From Alphaproteobacteria bacterium (lineage in GTDB: Bacteria > Pseudomonadota > Alphaproteobacteria > Rickettsiales > SXRF01), in the NCBI GenBank assembly GCA_025360605.1, contig JANYBV010000035.1, forward strand, positions 1 to 57,066: 57,066 nt of DNA, given 5' to 3'. Positions within the stretch are counted from its first letter, which is position 1. Every line of letters starts with the position of its first letter. The notes below the pieces were generated by a model. The model saw only the letters and a list, made by a program, of their open reading frames with translations. It was not told where the DNA came from and did no database searches. Position numbers and translations under genes: made by a program. Positions 30,537 through 39,529 of the stretch are shown one piece after another.

Positions 30537-32327
30537 TCAGTACACGCGCGCTTTCGGCGGAACGGCCTGCACTTCGTTCGACAAAGTGTTGAGATGCACC
30601 GGACGGTAGTCGAAATAGGTTTTGCCCTTGTCATCCAGCCACGCCAGCGTGTGCTTCATCCAGTTGCGGTCATCACGGTCAGGATAGTCCTCACGCGCAT
30701 GCGCGCCACGGCTTTCCTTGCGGTTGAGCGCGCTGTTCATGGTGAGTAACGCCTGTGAACGCAAATTATCCAGCTCGAGCGCTTCGACTAAATCACTATT
30801 CCACACCAGCGAACGGTCGGACACTGAAAGCTGGTCGAAGCTGTGCCAGATGTCTTCGATCGTGTGCGAACCTTCGGAGAGAATTTTTTCATCACGGAAC
30901 ACGGCTGCATGGTTTTGCATGCAGCGCTGCATGGCACGGCGTATTTCCGAGGTGCGTAGACTGCCATTTGCATGGCGGATACGGTCAAACCGCGCGAGGA
31001 TAGCATCAGAATTAACACCGTTCATCGGTTTATGGCGCGTTCCGGGTTTCACTATTTCAGCAGCACGCAGCGCCGCCGCGCGGCCAAATACCACCAGATC
31101 GAGCAATGAATTACTGCCCAAACGGTTTGCACCATGCACGGATACGCACGCTGCCTCGCCAATGGCCATGAGGCCGGAAACGACAGATTCAGGATTGCCT
31201 TTTTTGAGTGTCAGCACTTCACCGTGATAGTTGGTAGGCACGCCGCCCATATTGTAATGTACGGTCGGCAACACCGGAATAGGCTGTTTAGTCACGTCAA
31301 CGGCTGCAAAAATTTTCGCCGTTTCGGAAATACCTGGAAGGCGCTCATGCAAAATCGACGGATCCAGATGATCGAGATGAAGGAAAATATGGTCTTTATC
31401 CGGCCCCACCCCTCTGCCCTCGCGGATTTCAATGGTCATCGCACGCGATACCACGTCACGCGACGCAAGATCTTTGGCATGCGGCGCATAACGTTCCATG
31501 AAACGTTCGCCCTGTGAATTCACGAGATAACCACCCTCGCCGCGCGCACCTTCGGTAATCAGGCAGCCCGCACCGTACACACCCGTGGGGTGAAACTGCA
31601 CGAATTCCATGTCCTGCAGCGGCAGGCCCGCACGTACTGCCATGCCACCACCATCACCCGTACAAGTGTGGGCCGAGGTAGCGGAGAAATAGGCACGTCC
31701 GTACCCACCCGTGGCCAGCACGGTGATGTGGGCGTTGAAGCGGTGCAACGTGCCGTCATCGAGGTTCCACGCCATAACACCACGGCAGGTTCCCTCTTCG
31801 TCCATCATCAGATCGACGGCAAAATATTCGATGAAAAATTGTGCATTATGGCGCAGTGCCTGCGTGTAGAGCGTATGTAAAATAGCATGTCCGGTGCGGT
31901 CAGCGGCCGCGCAGGTGCGCTGGGCGGTGCCTTTGCCGTAATTGGTGGTCATGCCGCCGAAGGGACGCTGATAAATTTTACCATCTTCGGTGCGTGAAAA
32001 CGGCACGCCGTAATGTTCTAGTTCGACCACCGCTTCCATAGCGTTTTTGCACATATATTCAATGGCATCCTGATCGCCCAACCAGTCGCCGCCTTTAATG
32101 GTGTCGTACATGTGCCAGCGCCAGTCATCCTCGCCCATATTGCCGAGCGCTGCTGAGATACCGCCCTGCGCGGCCACCGTGTGCGAACGCGTGGGGAATA
32201 CTTTGGTCACGCAGGCCGTATTCAGGCCCGCAGCAGCCATACCGAACGTAGCACGCAAACCGGCACCGCCGGCCCCCACCACAACGACATCGTGAAAATG
32301 ATCAATAATTTTATAGGATTGGGTCAT
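30537..32327 (-). CDS. sdhA: Succinate dehydrogenase flavoprotein subunit
   Basis: The product of 596 residues has [20 protein letters not shown] near the N-terminus and [20 protein letters not shown], whose histidine carries the covalent FAD in this family. It also has [20 protein letters not shown] at the active site and [20 protein letters not shown]. It oxidises succinate to fumarate in the TCA cycle as part of complex II. I prefer the ATG at 32327 ([20 protein letters not shown]) to the TTG at 32345. It follows sdhD closely and is followed after one base by a lipoprotein gene instead of sdhB. Confidence 0.97.
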   Translation of the reverse strand: MTQSYKIIDHFHDVVVVGAGGAGLRATFGMAAAGLNTACVTKVFPTRSHTVAAQGGISAALGNMGEDDWRWHMYDTIKGGDWLGDQDAIEYMCKNAMEAVVELEHYGVPFSRTEDGKIYQRPFGGMTTNYGKGTAQRTCAAADRTGHAILHTLYTQALRHNAQFFIEYFAVDLMMDEEGTCRGVMAWNLDDGTLHRFNAHITVLATGGYGRAYFSATSAHTCTGDGGGMAVRAGLPLQDMEFVQFHPTGVYGAGCLITEGARGEGGYLVNSQGERFMERYAPHAKDLASRDVVSRAMTIEIREGRGVGPDKDHIFLHLDHLDPSILHERLPGISETAKIFAAVDVTKQPIPVLPTVHYNMGGVPTNYHGEVLTLKKGNPESVVSGLMAIGEAACVSVHGANRLGSNSLLDLVVFGRAAALRAAEIVKPGTRHKPMNGVNSDAILARFDRIRHANGSLRTSEIRRAMQRCMQNHAAVFRDEKILSEGSHTIEDIWHSFDQLSVSDRSLVWNSDLVEALELDNLRSQALLTMNSALNRKESRGAHAREDYPDRDDRNWMKHTLAWLDDKGKTYFDYRPVHLNTLSNEVQAVPPKARVY

Positions 32328-32348
32328 ATTTTTTTCATGTTCCAAGAG

Positions 32349-32762
32349 CTAAATAGATGCGCCCATGTCAAGGAAATGAAGCTTGAGCACCGCAAGGATG
32401 GACAACGCCGCAAATGCAAAACATACAAAGGTATTCAAAAGTAATAAGCCGTATTTCTTCACCGGACATTTGACGTAATCTTCGACGATGACCTGAATGC
32501 CAAGGCGCGCATGCATGAACATAGCCACCAGCAACATCACCATCACAATCGCATTCACCGGCGACGCAAACCACGTCGCAATCTTCACCACATTAGGTGA
32601 CAGCATCGCCGTCACCAGCGATCCGGTAAACCACAGTGACAAGGGAATCAGCGCCACAGCGGTGACACGCTGCATCCACCAGTGTTGCACCCCGTGATGG
32701 GCAGAGCCAAGGCCTTTGACGCGTTTTAATTTGCTTTGAAGATTAGAGGAATTGGCGCTCAT
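32349..32762 (-). CDS. sdhD: Succinate dehydrogenase hydrophobic membrane anchor subunit
   Basis: The product of 137 residues starts MSANSSNLQSKLKRVKGLGS and has AHHGVQHWWMQRVTAVALIP, then three membrane spans. The conserved haem-ligand region AMFMHARLGIQVIVEDYVK is near residue 85-105. It anchors SdhAB and helps form the quinone site. The ATG at 32762 overlaps the sdhC stop (ATGA), which argues for it over an in-frame start at 32798 that would overlap sdhC by 40 bases. Confidence 0.94.
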   Translation of the reverse strand: MSANSSNLQSKLKRVKGLGSAHHGVQHWWMQRVTAVALIPLSLWFTGSLVTAMLSPNVVKIATWFASPVNAIVMVMLLVAMFMHARLGIQVIVEDYVKCPVKKYGLLLLNTFVCFAFAALSILAVLKLHFLDMGASI

Positions 32763-33172
32763 GACATCGCTCCCGTTGAGGTCATCGCCACAAACCATGT
32801 CAGCAGCGTCATGCCGATAGTAAACGCCACAACCAGCAGGCCTGAGCGGCGCATATCCGGCAAGGCAAAGCCTTTACCCGTATCCCAGAACAGGTGGCGG
32901 ATGCCGTTACCCAGATGATAATAAAAGGCAGAAACCCAGCCAAAAAGGCATATTTGGCCAAGCACAGACGATAAAGCGCCGTGCAGGGTGGTATAAAATG
33001 CCGGAGCGTAGGCCGCGGACCACAACCACACCACAATCAGGGCACTGCCAGCAAACAACGCCATACCCGTCATGCGATGCAGGATTGAAAGCACCATGGA
33101 ATTCTGCCAGCGATAGATAGAAATATGCGGCGATATGGGGCGAGCGTGAATGGTTTTGGTATCAGATGACAT
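32759..33172 (-). CDS. sdhC: Succinate dehydrogenase cytochrome b556 subunit
   Basis: The 137-residue protein has RPISPHISIYRWQNSMVLSI and LHRMTGMALFAGSALIVVWL, the SdhC signature, plus SAFYYHLGNGIRHLFWDTGK with the haem-ligand histidine, and three membrane spans. It is the first gene of the sdh operon. About 105 bases separate it from the quinone oxidoreductase gene upstream on the same strand; that gap holds strong palindromes described separately. Confidence 0.95.
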   Translation of the reverse strand: MSSDTKTIHARPISPHISIYRWQNSMVLSILHRMTGMALFAGSALIVVWLWSAAYAPAFYTTLHGALSSVLGQICLFGWVSAFYYHLGNGIRHLFWDTGKGFALPDMRRSGLLVVAFTIGMTLLTWFVAMTSTGAMS

Positions 33173-33195
33173 AGATTCAATGGTACAAATGATGA

Positions 33196-33228
33196 CGGGA
33201 TACAGTTATCCCGCCTTTATATAAAGGC
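33196..33228. promoter_or_regulatory. Two adjacent palindromes upstream of the sdh operon
   Basis: CGGGATA (33196-33202) pairs with TATCCCG (33207-33213) around CAGT. Directly next to it lies GCCTTTATATAAAGGC (33213-33228), a perfect 16-base palindrome. They lie 24-56 bases before sdhC and after the stop of the quinone oxidoreductase gene. Neither is followed by a T-run on the minus strand, so an operator or transcript-end structure is more likely than a simple intrinsic terminator; the TATATAA core could also be a -10 element. Confidence 0.45.
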
Positions 33229-33277
33229 TTCGGCAAATAATCCATAACAAATTTGCCTCAAGGGCAGACTTCCTTGT

Positions 33278-34288
33278 TTAGTGGGATACGTTAAGCATGA
33301 TTTTGCCTATATGCAGGCTGCTTTCCATGAGCGCATGGGCGCGGGCTACCTCCGATAAATCAAAGGCCTTGTAAATCACCGGAGCGCATCGGCCCGCATC
33401 CAGCACCGGCCAGAGGCGCTGATACAGAGAGCTTGCAATGGCCGCTTTTTGTTCAGTTGTACGCGGGCGCAGGGTCGAGCCGGTAATAACAAGGCGGCGG
33501 GACATCACCTGCACGAGGTTAAACTGCTCAACTTTGGCTCCCAGCATCACCGAAATCTGCACCAGACGGCCTTCCACCGCCAAAGCGTCAAGATTGCGCT
33601 GGAAATAGGGCGCACCGACCATGTCGAGAATAACATTCACTCCCTTACCGTCTGTGAGCTGTTGTAGCCTCAGGGCAAAATCCTCCTGCTTGTAATCAAT
33701 GGCAACACGGGCTCCCGCCTTGATGCACGCCGCTTGTTTATCCGCATTCCCCACCGTGGTATACACCGTATTGCCATATTCATGCGCCAGCTGTATCGCC
33801 GTCAGGCCGATACCGCTGCTGCCGCCATGCACCAGCAGGGATTCACCGCGTATCAGACGGTCATGCTGGAACAGATTCGCCCACACGGTAAAATAATTTT
33901 CCGGCAACGCCGCTGCCGACACCGCGTCATAACCCTTCGGCCATGGCAGGCATTGGGATGCTGGTGCAACAGCATATTGCGCATAACCACCGCCATTGGT
34001 CAGTGCGCACACACGCTCACCCAACTTCCATGTTGTTACCTGCGTTCCAACCGCAACCACCTCGCCTGCAACCTCCAGCCCCAAGACCGGACTGGCAGAC
34101 GGCGGCGGCGGATAGGCGCCTTTGCGTTGCAACACATCCGGACGGTTGACACCGGCTGCCATGACACGGATTAACACCTCATCCACCTTAGCTTGCGGCA
34201 CCGCAACCGTGGCCAGACGCATCACATCCGCCTCACCTGCCTGCGGCACATCCACGCAATACATTGTATCAGGAATTGCCAACGCCAT
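33278..34288 (-). CDS. NAD(P)H:quinone oxidoreductase, zinc-independent MDR family
   Basis: The 336-residue enzyme has VMAAGVNRPDVLQRKGAYPP near residue 45 (quinone oxidoreductase signature), GLEVAGEVVAVG, and the NADPH loop LVHGGSSGIGLTAIQLAHEY near 150. It lacks the structural zinc cysteines of alcohol dehydrogenases. The sequence is closest in feel to the PIG3/QorB-type group. It reduces quinones or reactive carbonyls; the precise substrate is unknown. Its start codon shares one base with the stop of the DUF983 gene, so the two are coupled. Confidence 0.9.
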   Translation of the reverse strand: MALAIPDTMYCVDVPQAGEADVMRLATVAVPQAKVDEVLIRVMAAGVNRPDVLQRKGAYPPPPSASPVLGLEVAGEVVAVGTQVTTWKLGERVCALTNGGGYAQYAVAPASQCLPWPKGYDAVSAAALPENYFTVWANLFQHDRLIRGESLLVHGGSSGIGLTAIQLAHEYGNTVYTTVGNADKQAACIKAGARVAIDYKQEDFALRLQQLTDGKGVNVILDMVGAPYFQRNLDALAVEGRLVQISVMLGAKVEQFNLVQVMSRRLVITGSTLRPRTTEQKAAIASSLYQRLWPVLDAGRCAPVIYKAFDLSEVARAHALMESSLHIGKIMLNVSH

Positions 34289-34686
34289 TATTTTTCAGAC
34301 CCCACACTTCCGGTGCGCCAGATCAGCCCGATAAAAAGCCCTTTCGCACGCGGCAATATGAGCAACGCAAGGATAAAAGCAAAGCTCGGCCACACCACCA
34401 TCGACACCCAGTCCGGCCAATGGGAATTTGGAATCACATACAGTAAAATAGGGGCGAGGATATGCCCTACCAACACAATCGTAAGCCATGCCGGCCCGTC
34501 ATCGGCGCGAATATGACCATATGCCTGCGCGCACACCGAACAGTGATCGACGGGTTTTAAATAATTACGTAATAGCCGTCCTTTCCCGCAATGAGGACAA
34601 CGGCCGATCAGCCCGCGCAACAGCACCAGCCAGAAATCATGGCTGGAACCTTTGGGTTCGGGGGATGGATCGGAAAGCAACGGCAT
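34288..34686 (-). CDS. DUF983 zinc-ribbon membrane protein
   Basis: The 132-residue product has LRGLIGRCPHCGKGRLLRNY and DHCSVCAQAYGHIRADDGPA, that is two CxxC pairs forming a zinc ribbon. Two hydrophobic segments follow (LTIVLVGHILAPILLYVI and WPSFAFILALLILPRAKG). This matches DUF983, a small membrane protein family frequent in Alphaproteobacteria, of unknown function and often near cytochrome oxidase or respiratory genes. It is translated just before the quinone oxidoreductase with a one-base overlap. Confidence 0.9.
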   Translation of the reverse strand: MPLLSDPSPEPKGSSHDFWLVLLRGLIGRCPHCGKGRLLRNYLKPVDHCSVCAQAYGHIRADDGPAWLTIVLVGHILAPILLYVIPNSHWPDWVSMVVWPSFAFILALLILPRAKGLFIGLIWRTGSVGSEK

Positions 34687-34908
34687 ATACTGGTTTTAAT
34701 TGATACGTGCCGATTATGAATCTTCGTCCGTCGTTCGGCAAGCTGGAAGAAGAGCACCCTCAAAACAATATAATCGATTGAATTATATTGTTAGTTTTAT
34801 GACAATGGCTTAAAGAATGCCCCATCCATGTCATGGACTATTCACACGCTTGCTAACGGATTCATAGTAAAATGGTTGTATTATAATAGGCAACCGTTGA
34901 GGCATCAC

Positions 34909-37725
34909 ATGGAATTTCTGGCCGTTGTACTTGGAATGGGGGGCATCGCTACCGGTGCCTATATGATTATTCCTGCCTTCAAGCAGTGGATCGATAAACT
35001 GTTCAACCTTAATCCCCCGCCCAAACCAGACCCTACTAAGGATCAACAGCCTAAGGAAATGGCTGAAAAACTTCGCAAAGCCGAAGAAGAAAGAGCCGCA
35101 GCGCAACAGCGTGCGGAGACGGCTGAAAAACGCTCGGCGGCCCTTGATAAAGAAATGGGTGATGTCAAAGCACAGGCAGGCGCACTCGCAGGCCAGAAAC
35201 AAGCCGCCGAAGAGAAATTAAAAGATTCACAACAAGCCGCGGGGGCGGCCACCGCACGTGCAGAGACGGCCGAAAAACAAGTGGCAGGGCTCACCCAAAC
35301 CGTTTCCGGCCTGCAAGCCAGCGTGCAGCAAACCGCCGCCACAAACGCCAGCTTAACGTCTGATCTGGCAACGCTTAAAGCTGCCAATGTCGATCTGAAT
35401 GCACAATTGAAAGCAGCTATAGACACCGTAGCAGAACAGAAAGGCAAACTGGCCGCTGGCGATGCACAAATGGCCGCCCTTGCCACACGCGCAAAAGAGC
35501 TTGGCGATAAAGAAGATGCCGCGAATAAAGAAAAAGACCGCCTTGAAGAAGAAAGAGGAAGATTAGCCGGAAAAAATAAAGAACTCGCCGATTCCCTGCG
35601 CGACGAAACCAGCAAAAAGACCGCTGCCGAAAAATCCGCTGGCGAAGCACAGCTCGCATTGGAAGCACTCAAAGCGAGTGGTACCGCTACCGATCAACAG
35701 TTAGCCGATGCTAAACGCAATGTCGAACAAACCACTCAGAACTTGGCAACGGCCACCCAGAAAATCGAAAACCTGAACGCTGCCGCACAGGAGACCGCCA
35801 ATACCCTGAAAGACCTGAAACAACAGCTGGGCGTAGCGGTTGCGGCAGCCAAAACTGCAAAAGACGAAAAAGAATCGCTTGGAAAAGACATTGAAGGCCT
35901 GAAAGCACAGGTGGCTACGCTGGCTCAAAGCGTTACGAGTGCCGAAAAAAGCAGGGATGACGCAGTGGCAGCTGCCAAAGCCCAGCAAGAAAGCACACAG
36001 GCCACTGAAAAAGCGATTAAGGATAAGCTGGACGCAGCCAACAAGGAATTGGGAACGCTTAAAACACAGATGACAGAGTTAGCGCAGTCCAATGCCAGCA
36101 AAGATAAAGAAATTCAGACATTAAATGGTGCGCTCGCTACTGCCAGTGCCAAGGCCGACACAGCGGCAAAGGATGCCGCACAAAAAGAGGCTACCGCCAA
36201 AGAACTATCCGGACAATTGGATAAAGCAAAGGAAGCGGAACGCCGTGACAAAGCGGCTTTTGATCAGGCAGTGAGGGAAAAATCGGACAAACAATCCGAA
36301 CTGGAAACCAAGCTGGCAGCCTCAATCGCCGCCGCAAGTGCCCTTGCTGCCAAACTGGGACAAGCCAGTGATGAAGCCAAACAACAGCAAAATGCCGCTA
36401 AAGAAGCCAAACAAACTGCCGAAAATCTGCAATCGCAACTGGATGCACTGAAATCTGCCAAGGCAGATGGAGATCAAAAAGCACAAACAGCGCAGAACGA
36501 GCTGCAACAGGAATTGACCAAAAAGGAAGCGGCTAGCCGTGAGTTGACCAGCCAGATGACCGCTATGAAAGATACTACTACTAAAGACAAAGCCGCCGCC
36601 AAAGCACTGGAAGAAGACTTACGCGGACAGCTGGGCGAAGCTACCCAGAAACTCGACGGGCTGCAAAAACAGCTTCAGACCGCCGCCGATGCCAAAGCCA
36701 CCGCCGACAGCCAACTGGATGCCGCACGTAAAGATGTCACTCAAAAAGCCAAGGAACGCGATGCCGAGAAAGAGAAAGTCAACGCATTGAAGCGTGAAAT
36801 CGCAAGACTGAATGAGGCGTTGCGAAGCCAGTCCAACAAGGTGGGCTGGGATGTAAAGGCATCAGGGTATGAAGGCATGCATGTCCCTATTGGCGGTACC
36901 CAGAAAATGCAGATCGTCATGAGCCCGCCGCAAGACAATATACCGGATTATTCCGACCCCCAAAAGATGATCTACCAGAACAAAGGCCGCTCCGGCGCCG
37001 TCACGTTTGTATTACCGCCAGATATTCAGTGGAAGGATATCGAAATTGTCGACACCAAACAATCCATTGCAATTGATGACTGGCTGGACAGAGAAGGTAA
37101 GCCGCGCGCAGCTAACAATAAAAAAATTGTGCCGTGGTATGCTATTAAAATTAAAGGTGAAATTAAAGCGGCCTTTCCGCCGACGCTGGGTATCCGGATT
37201 GTCGGGCATGGTTTCGACACCAAGCAACCTTTAGGTGATAACACGCCGCTGACGGACGGTGAACCTATCCGTGATATGATTGTGCAAGCCCCGCTCAGGC
37301 TTAGAATGTCTGGCAGCACCTATTCCGACGATGATAACGACATCGATATTCAGGGACTGAGAGAAGATACGTATTCCAATCAAGGAGTCGTACCGGACGA
37401 TAAAACTATTGAAGCCATGAAAAGCCGCTCCAGCGAGCTTCCGCTGCTAATGCTGCAAAAACGTGTGGAAATCATGAAGGATATTGAAACCAGATACAAA
37501 AAAGTACGTGAACCGGAACGAGGCTATTTACCACCTGAACCTGCGCCATCCGCCAAAGACAATAGCCCTGAAACCACTCCGCAAACGATGAATATGCAGC
37601 AACTTATGGAGTTTGGCCGGATGATGAATGCAAGTATGCCATTTGGAAGCAGTTTCGGCAGCCTGCCCACTATCATCGCGCCGCTGTTACAGCAAAAGCC
37701 GCAGGAGCCTGTGCCCACCAAGTAA
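34909..37725 (+). CDS. Long coiled-coil, membrane-anchored protein of unknown function
   Basis: The 938-residue product begins MEFLAVVLGMGGIATGAYMI, one N-terminal membrane anchor. From about residue 40 to 640 it is almost unbroken coiled coil rich in Ala, Lys, Glu and Gln (KLRKAEEERAAAQQRAETAE, EKDRLEEERGRLAGKNKELA). A globular part follows, about 645-800 (VGWDVKASGYEGMHVPIGGT; GAVTFVLPPDIQWKDIEIVD), then a short helical and Pro-rich tail. It has no ATPase motifs, so it is not an SMC protein. The ATG at 34909 has GAGG six bases upstream and starts at the anchor; an in-frame ATG at 34828 lacks this. Role unknown; a scaffold or filament is an inference. Confidence 0.8.
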   Translation: MEFLAVVLGMGGIATGAYMIIPAFKQWIDKLFNLNPPPKPDPTKDQQPKEMAEKLRKAEEERAAAQQRAETAEKRSAALDKEMGDVKAQAGALAGQKQAAEEKLKDSQQAAGAATARAETAEKQVAGLTQTVSGLQASVQQTAATNASLTSDLATLKAANVDLNAQLKAAIDTVAEQKGKLAAGDAQMAALATRAKELGDKEDAANKEKDRLEEERGRLAGKNKELADSLRDETSKKTAAEKSAGEAQLALEALKASGTATDQQLADAKRNVEQTTQNLATATQKIENLNAAAQETANTLKDLKQQLGVAVAAAKTAKDEKESLGKDIEGLKAQVATLAQSVTSAEKSRDDAVAAAKAQQESTQATEKAIKDKLDAANKELGTLKTQMTELAQSNASKDKEIQTLNGALATASAKADTAAKDAAQKEATAKELSGQLDKAKEAERRDKAAFDQAVREKSDKQSELETKLAASIAAASALAAKLGQASDEAKQQQNAAKEAKQTAENLQSQLDALKSAKADGDQKAQTAQNELQQELTKKEAASRELTSQMTAMKDTTTKDKAAAKALEEDLRGQLGEATQKLDGLQKQLQTAADAKATADSQLDAARKDVTQKAKERDAEKEKVNALKREIARLNEALRSQSNKVGWDVKASGYEGMHVPIGGTQKMQIVMSPPQDNIPDYSDPQKMIYQNKGRSGAVTFVLPPDIQWKDIEIVDTKQSIAIDDWLDREGKPRAANNKKIVPWYAIKIKGEIKAAFPPTLGIRIVGHGFDTKQPLGDNTPLTDGEPIRDMIVQAPLRLRMSGSTYSDDDNDIDIQGLREDTYSNQGVVPDDKTIEAMKSRSSELPLLMLQKRVEIMKDIETRYKKVREPERGYLPPEPAPSAKDNSPETTPQTMNMQQLMEFGRMMNASMPFGSSFGSLPTIIAPLLQQKPQEPVPTK

Positions 37726-37742
37726 CACCGTCACGCGTGAAT

Positions 37743-37775
37743 AAAAAAGGGGCGGCACGAATGCCACCCCTTTTT
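37743..37775. terminator. Bidirectional intrinsic terminator between the coiled-coil gene and the HU gene
   Basis: GGGGCGGCA (37749-37757) pairs with TGCCACCCC (37762-37770) with one C-A mismatch around the loop CGAA. It has A6 before and T5 after. It lies between two convergent stops and can serve both. Confidence 0.88.
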
Positions 37776-37798
37776 CTTACCTTACAGACAATCTAAAA

Positions 37799-38182
37799 TT
37801 AGAGAGCTGCGTTCTTGAGCTTCGACAGCGCACGAACTTTGACGCGAACGGAAGCAGGTTTTGCCGCCGCTTTCATCATTTCGCCGGTGGCTGGATTGCG
37901 GATAAGAGTTCCGGCTTTGCGGGCAGGCACCTTACGCAGGGTCACTTTGAAAAGACCAGCGAGGGTAAATTCACCAACACCATTTGGGTGAACGCAGCCG
38001 AGGATTACACCTTCGAGGGTGCTGATAACATCAGCTACCTGTTTGCGGCTGAGTTCGTTCTTTTCAGCGATCAAATTTAACAAAGCAGACTTTGTCAGCG
38101 CTTCCTTTACAGGACGGATGACAACAACTGGTTTAGCTTTGCTAGCGACTGGTTTGCTTTTCTTTTTAGTGCTTGTAGCCAT
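37799..38182 (-). CDS. HU/IHF-family DNA-binding protein with basic N-terminal extension
   Basis: The 127-residue product has about 30 basic residues (MATSTKKKSKPVASKAKPVV) before an HU fold: LTKSALLNLIAEKNELSRKQ, VGEFTLAGLFKVTLRKVPAR and the DNA-arm end RNPATGEMM. The second half of the arm (KAAAKPASVRVKVRALSKLK) is typical. HU proteins bend DNA and compact the nucleoid. The Lys/Ala/Pro-rich extension is not present in E. coli HU and is reminiscent of the histone-H1-like tails on HU variants of some bacteria. An AGGGAG ribosome site lies before the ATG. Whether another canonical HU exists is unseen. Confidence 0.9.
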   Translation of the reverse strand: MATSTKKKSKPVASKAKPVVVIRPVKEALTKSALLNLIAEKNELSRKQVADVISTLEGVILGCVHPNGVGEFTLAGLFKVTLRKVPARKAGTLIRNPATGEMMKAAAKPASVRVKVRALSKLKNAAL

Positions 38183-38356
38183 TAGAAACTCCCTTCGGTT
38201 AAAACTAGTAAGTATGGTTAAAGTAGATAATTTAATTCAATTTTAACAATGTGCGGCTAATCAATGAAGCAATGAATATCCACCTGAACTTATCGCGAAT
38301 TCACGCATTTCACGCCCAAGCATTAGCACAAAATAAAATGAATATCACGCAAAACT

Positions 38357-39529
38357 ATGCGTAAAATGTGTGTATTTTTAAAAAATAGCATAAAATCCGC
38401 CTTGAATATGCCCTATATCGATCAGGATGCTCTAGATAGTAAGGACAGACCCATTTCACCCGACCACCGCAACAACGCATCGGTTTTTGGCACGTTCGGC
38501 ACACTGCGCTACCTCCTTGCCTTTATGGTCATCATCACCCATACCGGACCAAGCAATTGGGCTTTTACCGGACAATATGCCGTTTTTTCTTTTTTTATCC
38601 TCAGCGGTTATGTGGTTTCGTATATTTTAACGCATACCTACCTACCCCTACCCAATGGCCTGTGGCACTATGCACGCAATCGCGCCTTGCGTATATTGCC
38701 CCTTTATTGGTTCGCTGCGCTGGCTGCAATCCCAATTACACTTTGGTACCCAAATCAAGGACATTCTATCGATATTTCCTTTGGGTTACCGCCTTCCGCT
38801 CTATCCTGGGCACATAACATCTTTATCATGACCACCAATTATTATCTCAATAGTCCGGGGACGGAACGCCCTGCATTGTTATTGCCGGTTGCGTGGTCGC
38901 TCAGTAATGAGATTATTTACTGGGGTGTTATTCCTCTGGTGCTTGTCTTCCCACAACTGCAAAAAATTTTGCTGATCTATGCGGTGCTTTATACGGCCTA
39001 TGCCTATGAAACTCATGCTGGCGCTTCTGGCATCGTTTTCTGGTTGATGGTGAAAGACCGCTATTTCAGCGTACAAGCAGCAGCATTGCCATTTACTCTT
39101 GGCCTGTATTTGTTCCTTGGAAAACAATACCCAAAGAAGCATGTTACTCCAGTGACAGGCTATGCTGCAATGGCGGGCTTTGTCTTTCTACTATATATGT
39201 CGCACGCTATTTTCACCGATATGATTGCTGGTGGATTCTATGCCTCAATAGCCTTAAGCACACTGGTTATCGGGCACCTGTCGCAAGTCGATCCCCGCAC
39301 ATTGCCCTTGTGGTTTCAGCACCTCGACCGTTTTTTAGGCAATCTTTCGTACCCGATTTACCTCATCCACATGTCAATCGGGACTGGGCTACTGATAATA
39401 GTTCCGGAATTAACCCCGCATAGCACCGAATTAGCCTTTGCCACCCTTGCCCTTTCAACGCCATTGGCGTGGCTGCTAAACCTCATGGTAGAAAAGCCGA
39501 TCAATCGCTGGAGGCGTGCAAAGAGTTAA
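38357..39529 (+). CDS. Acyltransferase-3 family membrane protein (OafA/YrhL type)
   Basis: The 390-residue product has the acyltransferase-3 signature LRYLLAFMVIITHTGPSNWA with the conserved histidine. FSFFILSGYVVSYILTHTYL and ARNRALRILPLYWFAALAAI follow, then about ten membrane spans. The late LSYPIYLIHMSIGTGLLII is also typical. Such enzymes move acetyl or other acyl groups onto O-antigen, exopolysaccharide or peptidoglycan. The start is uncertain: ATG at 38357 or 38408, neither with a good ribosome site. The end overlaps the convergent deacetylase gene by 29 bases. Confidence 0.9.
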   Translation: MRKMCVFLKNSIKSALNMPYIDQDALDSKDRPISPDHRNNASVFGTFGTLRYLLAFMVIITHTGPSNWAFTGQYAVFSFFILSGYVVSYILTHTYLPLPNGLWHYARNRALRILPLYWFAALAAIPITLWYPNQGHSIDISFGLPPSALSWAHNIFIMTTNYYLNSPGTERPALLLPVAWSLSNEIIYWGVIPLVLVFPQLQKILLIYAVLYTAYAYETHAGASGIVFWLMVKDRYFSVQAAALPFTLGLYLFLGKQYPKKHVTPVTGYAAMAGFVFLLYMSHAIFTDMIAGGFYASIALSTLVIGHLSQVDPRTLPLWFQHLDRFLGNLSYPIYLIHMSIGTGLLIIVPELTPHSTELAFATLALSTPLAWLLNLMVEKPINRWRRAKS

